Positions 55,929 to 64,000 of a stretch of 64,000 nucleotides of DNA are shown piece by piece (position 1 is the first letter of the stretch; every line of letters begins with the position of its first letter). Where the stretch lies: assembly GCF_016888135.1 (NCBI RefSeq), contig NZ_JACSWB010000174.1:186001-250000 (forward strand). The letters run 5' to 3'. The stretch is from Leptolyngbya sp. CCY15150 (lineage in GTDB: Bacteria; Cyanobacteriota; Cyanobacteriia; RECH01). A program made the position numbers and the translations under genes. Under the pieces are notes generated by a model. It made no database searches and had not been told where the DNA came from. It was given only the letters and a program-made list of their open reading frames with translations.

Positions 55929-56867
55929 ATGCAAAGATTGTTGACAATTAGCATTCCCACTTACAACCGAGCTGTTTTCCTGGATCATCAACTTGCATGG
56001 TTATTCAAAGCAATTCAAGGCTTTGAAGACCAATGTGAAATTTTCGTCTCTGATAACTGCTCCACGGATCATACCCCTCAGATTATTCAGCAGTGGCAAG
56101 ACCGATTCCAAACGACACCATTTCGATGGAATCGTAACGATGAAAACGTTGGTCTCATGAACAACATTGGCTGCTGTATTCGAGCAGCCGCAGGGAAGTT
56201 TGTATGGGTGATTGGTGATGATGATCCTATTAACGAAAAAGCGATCGCCTACATCATCCAAACCCTGTCTGAAAGCTCTGATCTAACATGGCTAAATCTT
56301 AATTTTTCCTGTCGCGATGGCATCAACAATACTCTCATCTTCGAGCGTTGCTATCCAGTAGAGTCTGATTATGTCGATTCTAACGGCAGAGCCGTCTTTG
56401 AAGCCTGCCTACGCCACAACAACTCTGGTGTAGGCGTGATGACAGCCCAAGTCTATCGCACAACTCTTGTACAGCAAGCGCTTGCAGCCTGGCCAGACCT
56501 TACCAATGGTGAAGCCCAGGTCTATTGGACAGGATTTTGTGCGTTTCACGGCAGTGTCAAAATCTCTCCCGACACCTATCTAGAATATATAGCGGGTACT
56601 GCTTCTTGGATGAGAGATAAAAAGCAGTTGATACGAATGCACTATACCTATCTACCTGAAGTCTATGCCAAGATTTCGGAAGTCGGCTATTCCAAAGACT
56701 TTTGTCGTAGTTTAGTGATCAACCACTTCTTAAGAAATAACTGGAGAGTCTTCCTCGGAGCTATAAGACGATGGCCCATGCTGACTCTGCAAGTCATGAG
56801 CCGCTATCTCTTGCTAGTCTATCGAGTTTGTTTGTATTCTAATTGGCGTTTTACAAAATTTCTCTAA
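55929..56867 (+). CDS. Glycosyltransferase family 2, inverted in the locus
   Basis: The 312-residue GT-A enzyme begins LLTISIPTYNRAVFLDHQLA and has EIFVSDNCSTDHTP. The metal site is FVWVIGDDDPINEKAIAYI (near residues 95-113). The C-terminus carries a basic, partly hydrophobic helix (WPMLTLQVMSRYLLLVYRV) that may dock on the membrane. It is the only plus-strand gene in the polysaccharide locus, so it has its own promoter. GGAG stands five bases before the ATG. Confidence 0.88.
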   Translation: MQRLLTISIPTYNRAVFLDHQLAWLFKAIQGFEDQCEIFVSDNCSTDHTPQIIQQWQDRFQTTPFRWNRNDENVGLMNNIGCCIRAAAGKFVWVIGDDDPINEKAIAYIIQTLSESSDLTWLNLNFSCRDGINNTLIFERCYPVESDYVDSNGRAVFEACLRHNNSGVGVMTAQVYRTTLVQQALAAWPDLTNGEAQVYWTGFCAFHGSVKISPDTYLEYIAGTASWMRDKKQLIRMHYTYLPEVYAKISEVGYSKDFCRSLVINHFLRNNWRVFLGAIRRWPMLTLQVMSRYLLLVYRVCLYSNWRFTKFL

Positions 56868-57046
56868 TGCCATAGGGTATCAAGACCAGCTCATCACTCT
56901 ACTGTTCATACATCAACTGTTGTTGTCCTCCCATCAGAGGCTTAACTTGGCACGACAAGTGGGCTGATCTAAAAAACGGTAGTGCTGTGTGAAGAAAGTG
57001 CTCCTCCAGGCACAAAACAGATACTTCAGAGAAAGCTAGAGCAGGA

Positions 57047-58381
57047 TTAGCTTTGATCTCGTTTAGCAATCGATCGTCTAATATACTGAACATCATCCAG
57101 CGTGATAAGTAAATTAGGAGGAGCTATCTTGAGCACAAGGGGGTAGGAAACTAACACGAGTACAAATCTGACGGAGGTTGAGATCAGGAGAGCTAGACCA
57201 GCCCCAATCAAACCATAGCGTGGGATTAACAACAGCATCATAGGCACCGTAATACTTAAGCCTATGCCTTGGAGCACTGTCACAACACCCGGACGTCCTG
57301 CAGCCATGAATGATTTGGCTAGCATCCAAGTTGTACCACTAATCAAAACCTCGACTAATAGGATGCGAAAGACTGCTGTCGCTGGAGCAAAATCTTCGCC
57401 ATAGAGCAACGTTAGGAAAAACGGCCCCAATAGGAGTAGAGGTATAACACACAGCAGTGTTAAAAACGTGCTAGCTCGCACCGCTCGCCCCGTGAGCAAA
57501 ATAATCTCAGGTAGAGGACGAGCCGACGCCTTGGGTAAAAGAACAATGTTGATGGCTTCTTCAAAGGTATTGAGAACCCTAGATAAGCTAATGGCAACGG
57601 TATAGAGACCCATGGATGTCGCGGTGAGCATGCCAACCACCAGGGCTTGGCCAATTTTGCCAGACAGCGATCCAATTAAGTCAATCCCATAAGCCTTAAT
57701 CCCGTAGTCTAGAAGTCGCTTCGACGCAGCATACATGTTCTGCATACTGAACTGGTATCGAGACCAGAGCCGGGTAAACATCCAGATACCAACTGGAACA
57801 CTGGGCAGCACATAGGCCATACCAAACGTAATGGGATTATCAACATCAAAAGCTAAGAGTAAAAGCAGAAAAACAAGCGTACTAAGTGGAATAAAATAGC
57901 GAATTTGATTAGAAAATGTAAACTCATCCCGAGCTTCGAACGAAGCTGCAAAAACCATGCTCATCAGGGACAGAGGCGAGGCGAGCATAAACCATTGCGC
58001 GGCTCGAACGATGTCGGGTGAATATTGAGACAACCACAGGGGCATACAAATAATGCCAACTCCGGAGGCAACGAGCCCCAAGATGAAGGACAACACTAAC
58101 GCAGTGGAAAAAAGCTCAGATTTTTCTTCAGGGTAGCGCTTGAGGTTGTACAACAAGGATTGAGGCACACCAAGCGTGAGCGCATAGGCTAAAAACTGTG
58201 GCCATAAAATAACGGCAGCCAGTTCTCCACGCCCTTCAGACCCCAAAACGCGAGCTGTAATAATCCCTGTTCCCATGTTGATAGCAATCACGAGAACCTT
58301 CACCACAAACGTCTGAATCGCCGCTGTAATTCCACTCTTGCCACTAAGTAGCGACCTCACCCGATTGGACACCTTGTGCAT
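57047..58381 (-). CDS. Polysaccharide flippase, Wzx-like (MOP superfamily)
   Basis: The 444-residue protein has about twelve membrane helices. The N-terminal VKVLVIAINMGTGIITARVL with LGSEGRGELAAVILWPQFLA is the usual Wzx/RfbX signature. MAAGRPGVVTVLQGIGLSIT near the C-terminus also fits. It moves the undecaprenyl-linked repeat unit from the inner to the outer leaflet of the plasma membrane, feeding the polymerase. The length is normal. It is 157 bp downstream of the CgeB-like gene at 58539 on the same strand, and converges on the GT2 gene at 55929. Confidence 0.9.
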   Translation of the reverse strand: MHKVSNRVRSLLSGKSGITAAIQTFVVKVLVIAINMGTGIITARVLGSEGRGELAAVILWPQFLAYALTLGVPQSLLYNLKRYPEEKSELFSTALVLSFILGLVASGVGIICMPLWLSQYSPDIVRAAQWFMLASPLSLMSMVFAASFEARDEFTFSNQIRYFIPLSTLVFLLLLLAFDVDNPITFGMAYVLPSVPVGIWMFTRLWSRYQFSMQNMYAASKRLLDYGIKAYGIDLIGSLSGKIGQALVVGMLTATSMGLYTVAISLSRVLNTFEEAINIVLLPKASARPLPEIILLTGRAVRASTFLTLLCVIPLLLLGPFFLTLLYGEDFAPATAVFRILLVEVLISGTTWMLAKSFMAAGRPGVVTVLQGIGLSITVPMMLLLIPRYGLIGAGLALLISTSVRFVLVLVSYPLVLKIAPPNLLITLDDVQYIRRSIAKRDQS

Positions 58382-58538
58382 CTTGGTTGAAACCTGTTAA
58401 TGAACAACAGAGCGATCGCCTTCATGCTAGTGCCGTTAGCTCACAGCAGAATGGTTGAGCCATTGTCTCATTTTTTAAGGCATCGTGGATAGACGTGGGT
58501 AGCCATAGAAATCGCTGTTAGGAGCAGCGTCCTACAGC

Positions 58539-59693
58539 TTAGACGGGTACTACCTCCTGCACAACAGACTGGCTTTGGTAATTCTCCAATACATCCAGAA
58601 ACCGTAACGCAACAGCCTTCGATGTGTAGTGGGTCAAGGCCCACTCTCTTCCCTGTCGGGAGATATCTGCCAAAATGCCCGGCTCATCGATCATTCTGTC
58701 AATATCGTCTTGGATATGGTCTAAGTCAAGTCCAATGTAGTGAACCCAATTCTTAGGCATAACCGGCAGAGAAAAACCGTATTTTTCAAAATCTACATGC
58801 AGAGAGACAGCACCCGCCGCCAGGGATTCCCAAAAACGCCAGCTATCCCATTGCAAAATAGATTTTGAGGACCATCCCAATTCCGTGAACAATCGTTTTT
58901 GGATCTCTGCCCAGCGAGTACCAGGATGCTTGATATGAGATGGTACAAAAAAGCCGCCAAAGCAAGAGCAAAAAGCAGATGTTTTCAGATTGTTGTAATA
59001 GTCAGGATAATGTCGTCGTCCAGTTTGTAGCCATTGAAAGTAGTGATACTCTGATGTCGGAGGTGCATTAAAATCGTTCACCGCTTTGTAAACAGGAGCT
59101 AACTTGCTTTCAATGTAGGGATGAAGCGAGTGATACACGCTTTTGCGAACGGAATGCATCCATTGAGTATCTCGAAAATTGACGAGAAGATGATGGTTGC
59201 GCTCATCATAGGAAGGGATATCAGATACTTCATCCAGGACACGCTGAGGTAGGCTAAATGTCCAAGGTCTAAAATTCTGAGGGTATTCAAACTGTGTGCT
59301 GCAGTGAGTTCTTAGAATCAAGTCAAACTGTGAAAATTCTTGACTCCAAGATTGCTTACGAATACATTTTGTCGATTCAGAGTTGTCTAAATAAACGGTT
59401 ATATAGTTGCGATGAGGCTTAAAAAGCTGCGGCGGTAGTTCTCCTGGGCCGGTAATCAACCAATGTTCGTCAATCATCACAACATCGCAATCATCTGGTG
59501 TAACATCAGGATCATGAATGATTAGATATTCATCAGAATCTGGTGATGCTTTCCAGTAGTTAATATTGGAATAGAGTTGCACGCCAAGGGGCTTTAATCC
59601 CTCCGCGATCGCTAGCATGAGGTGATGATAGCCAACCTGATCGGGGGCGGCAATGGGAAGACAGTAAAAGAATACTCGCTTGGGACTTAACAT
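58539..59693 (-). CDS. CgeB-like glycosyltransferase
   Basis: The 384-residue protein has an N-terminal RVFFYCLPIAAPDQVGYHHL. The C-half is related to group-1 transferases: WDSWRFWESLAAGAVSLHVD is the donor-binding segment with Glu, then NWVHYIGLDLDHIQDDIDRM, and REWALTHYTSKAVALRFLDV closes the fold. The length and style resemble the CgeB-like protein at 53258 only weakly. It probably transfers a sugar to the lipid-linked unit. TTG at 59738 is in frame, but the ATG at 59693 is more plausible. Confidence 0.7.
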   Translation of the reverse strand: MLSPKRVFFYCLPIAAPDQVGYHHLMLAIAEGLKPLGVQLYSNINYWKASPDSDEYLIIHDPDVTPDDCDVVMIDEHWLITGPGELPPQLFKPHRNYITVYLDNSESTKCIRKQSWSQEFSQFDLILRTHCSTQFEYPQNFRPWTFSLPQRVLDEVSDIPSYDERNHHLLVNFRDTQWMHSVRKSVYHSLHPYIESKLAPVYKAVNDFNAPPTSEYHYFQWLQTGRRHYPDYYNNLKTSAFCSCFGGFFVPSHIKHPGTRWAEIQKRLFTELGWSSKSILQWDSWRFWESLAAGAVSLHVDFEKYGFSLPVMPKNWVHYIGLDLDHIQDDIDRMIDEPGILADISRQGREWALTHYTSKAVALRFLDVLENYQSQSVVQEVVPV

Positions 59694-60251
59694 CGTTGTT
59701 TCTGCTCTAACTATAGGTCGATCAACAACACTATTCAACTAGGCTAGCGTTGTTACTAGGGCTTAAAAAAGCACAGTAAAATGGTCGGGTTGTTGTCAAC
59801 CTGAACATAGTCTTCTTACAAGCCATGATTTCGACAGAGCAAGTCATTCTCTGGTCAGATCAAATCCGGTCAATCAGCCTACGTTTGATACCATCTTGCA
59901 ACCCTCACCCCAGTCCCTATCCCGCAGGAAGAAGGGCTAGAATTCTTGATGGTTCAAGTCATGGTTCAAGGTTGGATGAAGGCTAGAGTGAGGAACAGAT
60001 CTGGCAGCTCTTTAACCAGATTTGATATGAACAGTCCACCAATAACTTCGGAATCCGTGTCATGGTTGCGAAGACAATGTTAACCATGACTCTATCAAAA
60101 CGGCATGATAAAGGTATCCTACTAGAGGACTATTCATGAAGGGCTACAGAGCTAAAACCCATCATGCATTTAGGATCAAAAGCAGGGTCAAACCATAGCG
60201 ATCGCCGCTTGGTTCGTGAAATCTACCTATTCAGCTATTCATACATCAGCA
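59694..60251. other. Intergenic region with MITE-like palindromic element
   Basis: This gap of 558 bp holds an element bounded by inverted repeats ATCAAATCCGG (59859-59869) and CCAGATTTGAT (60016-60026), matching in 10 of 11 positions. It contains CCCTCACCCC and GAGTGAGG inside. No gene was seen. Confidence 0.55.
59859..60026. mobile_element. Putative nonautonomous palindromic element (MITE-like)
   Basis: Terminal inverted repeats of 11 bp enclose 146 bp with internal partial dyads. It carries no coding sequence. Target-site duplication is not evident, so transposition is only suggested. Confidence 0.35.
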
Positions 60252-62519
60252 TTAATGGCGAGTTATGAATGAATGAGATAAGGGCTCACTCTTGACAGAC
60301 AAGGATTGAACCTGCGTCTGCCCTGGGCCTCCGGCAGTACTGTAGGCGGGATTAACCGGTTGACCGTGGTTAGCAACAACTCCCAATAAGTCAAAGCGCA
60401 TCAGCACATCTAAAGCTTGAGTTAAATCTGTTTTAGAAATTTTGTGCAAGCAGGTCATCAACAAGGTATTACGACAGACAGATGCTGTTTGTAGTGCATC
60501 CACCGTGCCTAAAACAGGTGACGAATCAATGACAACCAGGTCATACTGTTGCTCAGCGTCTCGCACAAGGTTGTGCATAGTGGGCGAACTCAGCAGCCGC
60601 ACTGGATCCGAGGGAATCTCACCGGCTGGTAGCACATCAATGCTGCAGTCGGAGATGGTCACATGATGCATCAGTGGGTAGGCATCTGCCTGCATGAGAT
60701 AGGTACTCAAACCGCGATCGCCCGGCAGATTTAGACTGGTATGAAGGGTAGGATTACGCAAATCAGCATCAATCAGCAACACCCGCTGATGGAGACGAGC
60801 TGCCGTAATGGCCAGGCCCAGAGCTAGGGTCGATTTTCCTTCTCCAAGGCTCGGTGAGGTAACAGCAATGGATGTTGAAGACTTATCGGAACTCAGGAGC
60901 TGAATATTTTTGTAGACCAAATCCAGAGCTTCACGAAACGGCAGCCAATTGAGCGCTAGCAGGATAACAGACTCAGAGGCGCTGCTTCGCTGGAAACCAG
61001 GCAACCAGCCTAGCCCAGGAATCTGGGGCCCCGAGGATGGCTTAAACCAAGGTAATGTGCCTAGCAATGGAACGGTGATCGACTCCCGAAGCTGTTGCGT
61101 CGAGCGGATGGATCCATCCATCGCTTCCCGCACAAACGCCAGCACAATCCCCAAAAAGAGGCCAGCAATCCCTCCCAAAATCACGTCCATCTTAAAGTTG
61201 GGGCCCGTCTGATAGCCGTATTGCGGATCCTCCACAATTTGCCAATTAAAGCCACCTCGGGCAATATCAATGCTCAATTCTTGCTGAAGGCGCAGAAGTT
61301 GCTGAAGCGTATCCCGCTGGATTTGGATCTCCGGCTGGAGGCGATCGTATTCAGCAATCAATTCTGGGTAATTTGACAGCTCTTCGCGAAGCTGCTGTTC
61401 GACCTCAGCCAGGCTGCGATCGCGGGCAGCAAGCCCCGACAAAGCAGTTTGGGTCTGAACCAATTCGCCCGTCAAGGTTCGATCAATTTCACCTAGCTGC
61501 CCCTCGGAGAGCAGGTCAGGAGACGTTAGCACAGAGGCCGAGTTTTCACCCAAGACCCGGTTCATTTCTTGCTGGAGAAGAGCGCGTTGGCGTTCAAGCT
61601 GCTCTCGTAAACGACGCACATTCGGCGCATCATCCGTAAAGGTCACCGCTAGATCGCTGAGCGCTAACTCCACCTGTTGATATTCATTGAGCAGATTTTG
61701 ATAGCGAGCCGACTCGCTGAGCCGCGATGAAACCAAAGCATTCTCGGGCGATCGCGCTAGCTGATCCTGCAGCACATTGTACTGAGCCTGCAGTCCTTCA
61801 AACTCAGCTCGAATCTGGCGACGCTCTTGCTCGACCGTTGTTAGCGCCTCAGCTAAACCGCCCGCCCGCTGTTGGGGATCGATCAAGCTTTGCCCAGCCC
61901 GAAATTCCTCTAGGGATTGTTCTGCCGTGCGCAGGGCTTCCCGAGTTTGGGGAATCTGCTCTGCAATAAACGACAATCCATCCTGAATACGCACCTCTTG
62001 CTGTTCCAGGTTGTAGTCAAGATAGACCGTCCGCATCGCTTCTAAGATATCCTGAGCCTTCTCCGGATCATTGCTGGTGTAGTCAACCTGCAGGATTTTG
62101 GTATCAACTTCATCTTCCGTCTCCGTGACACGAGATACGGCCAAGCGAGACTGGATCTCATCGGTTGTAATGTCAGGATACTCAGATTGCAACAGCCCCA
62201 CCGCTCGCTCCATCAATTGGGAGCCCTGCATGATTCTGATCTGGGTGGCATAGTCTATTTCAATGGGAGCGCCTTCCGTCAAACGATTTTGCTCAGCCCT
62301 GGCCCGAGCTACCTCCGGACGTTCACGGTAATTAGATTCGATCAAAAGCTGCATCGAGCTACGATAGGTGGGCTCTTTTTGTCGCGAGTTATGGGCAGCG
62401 ATCGGAATTGTGACCAGCAATGCGCCAATAATCCACAGGCGATGCCGCCACAAAACAGACAGGATTTGGCCGTATCCTAGTTCTCCGGTTGATAGATCTT
62501 CGCTACGATTCTCAGGCAT
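60252..62519 (-). CDS. Wzc-like polysaccharide co-polymerase / BY-kinase
   Basis: The 755-residue protein begins with a Wzz domain and a membrane helix (LWIIGALLVTIPIAA), then long coiled-coil stretches (about residues 190-420) and a second membrane helix (DVILGGIAGLFLGIVLAFV). The cytoplasmic kinase domain has Walker A SLGEGKST (about 555), Walker A' VLLIDADLRNP (about 581) and Walker B YDLVVIDSSPVL (about 661). It controls chain length and export of the polysaccharide. The C-terminal tail has only one Tyr, in NPAYST, instead of the usual cluster. It follows the GT4 gene at 62537 by 17 bp, so the two are cotranscribed. Confidence 0.92.
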   Translation of the reverse strand: MPENRSEDLSTGELGYGQILSVLWRHRLWIIGALLVTIPIAAHNSRQKEPTYRSSMQLLIESNYRERPEVARARAEQNRLTEGAPIEIDYATQIRIMQGSQLMERAVGLLQSEYPDITTDEIQSRLAVSRVTETEDEVDTKILQVDYTSNDPEKAQDILEAMRTVYLDYNLEQQEVRIQDGLSFIAEQIPQTREALRTAEQSLEEFRAGQSLIDPQQRAGGLAEALTTVEQERRQIRAEFEGLQAQYNVLQDQLARSPENALVSSRLSESARYQNLLNEYQQVELALSDLAVTFTDDAPNVRRLREQLERQRALLQQEMNRVLGENSASVLTSPDLLSEGQLGEIDRTLTGELVQTQTALSGLAARDRSLAEVEQQLREELSNYPELIAEYDRLQPEIQIQRDTLQQLLRLQQELSIDIARGGFNWQIVEDPQYGYQTGPNFKMDVILGGIAGLFLGIVLAFVREAMDGSIRSTQQLRESITVPLLGTLPWFKPSSGPQIPGLGWLPGFQRSSASESVILLALNWLPFREALDLVYKNIQLLSSDKSSTSIAVTSPSLGEGKSTLALGLAITAARLHQRVLLIDADLRNPTLHTSLNLPGDRGLSTYLMQADAYPLMHHVTISDCSIDVLPAGEIPSDPVRLLSSPTMHNLVRDAEQQYDLVVIDSSPVLGTVDALQTASVCRNTLLMTCLHKISKTDLTQALDVLMRFDLLGVVANHGQPVNPAYSTAGGPGQTQVQSLSVKSEPLSHSFITRH

Positions 62520-62536
62520 AGCAGATTCTTAAGATC

Positions 62537-63643
62537 CTAACTTGCTAAGGCTAAACTTTGGGCTCCACAAACATCTTGGATGGCTTGTTCAACACGTTGG
62601 AAAAAGACAGCTTCCGTAAACCGCTGAACAGCATGATCACGAATAGCATCATAATCCCATGACATCTCTTGAAATTTTAGTAGCGTGGCTATCAATGACT
62701 CCGGCGTTTGCTGATCAAAAAACAGCCCCGTTGTCCCCGGAACCTGCGTATCTAAAACTCCCCCAGCTCCATAGGCAACCACCGGTGTGCCGCTAAAATT
62801 CGCTTCAATCGGCACCAACCCGTAGTCTTCCAAAGCAGCGAGAATCACGCCCTTAGCCCGAGACATTAAGCGACAACGCTCTTCATCACTCACGTATCCC
62901 AGAAAGGTAACATTGTCAGCCGCCATAGCCTCTAAGCGGCTACGCTCAGGGCCATCACCGGTGATCAGAAGCGGCCAACCTAGCTGGTTAAACGCTTCAA
63001 CAATGACGTCTATGCGCTTATAGCCTAGCAACCGAGCTGAGGCCAAATAGAAATTATCTTTCTGGGCCGAGAACATAAACCGTTGATCGTCAATTGGGTA
63101 GTTAATCACGATGGCAGGCTTTTTGTAAATACTCTCAACTCGGCGAGCAACGGTACTAGAGTTGGCAATGTACAGGTTTGGCTCTTGGGCATAGCGAATA
63201 TCTGTCTTGCGCATGAACTGAAATATTGTTTTAATAACAGGCGAGAAAGCCTTAAAATCTCGATATTCCTTCAGATAAGTCTGGGTATCCCAAAGAAACC
63301 GCGTAATATTATGACATAGACAAATGTGGTAAGCTCCCTTGGACTTGCGGACAGCCTTGGCAAAACTAGAGGTACTACTGATGATCAGGTCATACCCTTG
63401 AAGATTCAAGGTGCGAAACGCAGGGTAGTACAAAGGAGCTAAAAGCCGAAAGTATTTAGCCGATTTTGGAATAGCTTGGAGAAACGTCGTTTTCACGGGG
63501 CGATCGCCCAAATCAATCGTATGCCCAGGTGCATAGATAGATGTATAGACGTCCGCATCTGGAAAGCGACGGCATATAAGCTCAAATACTCGTTCCGCCC
63601 CTCCCCGCTGGGTAAGGTAATCGTGAACTAGGGCAATCTTCAT
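62537..63643 (-). CDS. Glycosyltransferase family 4, WbaZ-like
   Basis: The 368-residue GT-B enzyme starts MKIALVHDYLTQRGGAERVF. It has the family-specific CLCHNITRFLWDTQTYLKE and NLYIANSSTVARRVESIYKK, found in mannosyltransferases of the WbaZ group. The donor motif is EDYGLVPIE and the closing region reads GTPVVAYGAGGVLDTQVPG. A mannose or related donor is plausible from the subfamily. It is the first gene of the minus-strand run in the window, and its promoter should lie in 63644-64000. Confidence 0.9.
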   Translation of the reverse strand: MKIALVHDYLTQRGGAERVFELICRRFPDADVYTSIYAPGHTIDLGDRPVKTTFLQAIPKSAKYFRLLAPLYYPAFRTLNLQGYDLIISSTSSFAKAVRKSKGAYHICLCHNITRFLWDTQTYLKEYRDFKAFSPVIKTIFQFMRKTDIRYAQEPNLYIANSSTVARRVESIYKKPAIVINYPIDDQRFMFSAQKDNFYLASARLLGYKRIDVIVEAFNQLGWPLLITGDGPERSRLEAMAADNVTFLGYVSDEERCRLMSRAKGVILAALEDYGLVPIEANFSGTPVVAYGAGGVLDTQVPGTTGLFFDQQTPESLIATLLKFQEMSWDYDAIRDHAVQRFTEAVFFQRVEQAIQDVCGAQSLALAS

Positions 63644-64000
63644 AATTTATGATCGTCTCAGGCGATGCAGTGAATGGATGATATGAATGACTGATGAATC
63701 CAGACTATTGATCAAGCCAGTGAAAGTCATATATTCAAGGCTGCCACCGACTTGAACAACCTCCACTCTAAAGCACATTAAGCCATAAATGTCAAATGTC
63801 TAGGCATCTAGTAAGCATGCCCCCATTTTACCCTTAGACTAGAATGTGCCTCCCATTTTACCCTTGGAACAGACTAACAAACCTATGAGCTAGAAATGTC
63901 CCATAACAAACTTATCACAGAAGGTAGACATTGATTAGGGTCTATAGAAGCTAGAAGTTTACAGTAGCTTGCTGAACAAACGCGTTAACCACTAGTATGA
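63644..64000. other. Upstream region of the polysaccharide run, with direct repeat
   Basis: No gene is seen in these 357 bp. CCCATTTTACCCTT occurs at 63822-63835 and again at 63852-63865, spaced 30 bp start to start. The pair lies about 180-220 bp before the glycosyltransferase start and could be a paired regulator site. Confidence 0.5.

Noticed and set aside
53258-59693. The two CgeB-like genes read as a recent duplication
   Set aside because: Their sequences are too different outside the general fold to support duplication.

Overview
The window comes from a cyanobacterial chromosome of moderate to high G+C. Three things point there: the octamer GCGATCGC (HIP1) recurs through most genes, petC-petA encode the cytochrome b6f Rieske protein and cytochrome f, and many genes belong to families largely confined to cyanobacteria (CRR7, DUF3067, DUF928, GUN4). 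The codon style and HIP1 density suggest a Leptolyngbya-like lineage, but the genus cannot be fixed from this sequence alone. No rRNA, tRNA, CRISPR array, prophage or intact insertion sequence was found.

Positions 1-36 kb carry mostly core and housekeeping genes. In order these are: heme A synthesis (ctaA, ctaB) followed by a two-gene ABC exporter; a membrane protein, a phosphoribosyltransferase, a WG-repeat protein and a FAD oxidoreductase; an A+T-rich arginase-family gene followed by an attC-like structure; a prolyl oligopeptidase; tatC, a DUF3067 gene and petC-petA; a DUF928 gene and a CHASE2 nucleotide cyclase; comF and infC; a pentapeptide-repeat protein; a 1004-residue transporter-like/HEAT fusion; a NarL-type response regulator overlapping a heptose-phosphate adenylyltransferase gene; a NACHT protein ending in a GUN4 domain; then an O-methyltransferase, an AEC transporter, crr7 and pdhA.

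Positions 37.9-63.6 kb form an exopolysaccharide locus of the Wzx/Wzy type, almost all on the minus strand. Reading in the direction of transcription it holds a GT4 glycosyltransferase, a Wzc-like co-polymerase/tyrosine kinase, a CgeB-like glycosyltransferase, a Wzx flippase, a second CgeB-like glycosyltransferase, a GMC oxidoreductase, two hexapeptide acyltransferases, three GT2 enzymes, a Wzy-like polymerase, three GT4 enzymes and a lipoprotein resembling polysaccharide lyases. One GT2 gene (55929-56867) points the other way. The initiating sugar-phosphate transferase and the outer-membrane export protein are not seen here and may lie beyond 64 kb. Inferred flow: sugars are assembled on a lipid carrier, decorated, flipped by Wzx, polymerised by Wzy, and chain length and export are controlled by the Wzc-like kinase.

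The least routine loci are the NACHT-GUN4 gene (31118-33841), the arginase-like gene that looks like an integron-type cassette (about 9495-10464), an orphan terminator at 55645 in a 1.5 kb gap without a gene, and several families of short dispersed and tandem repeats.
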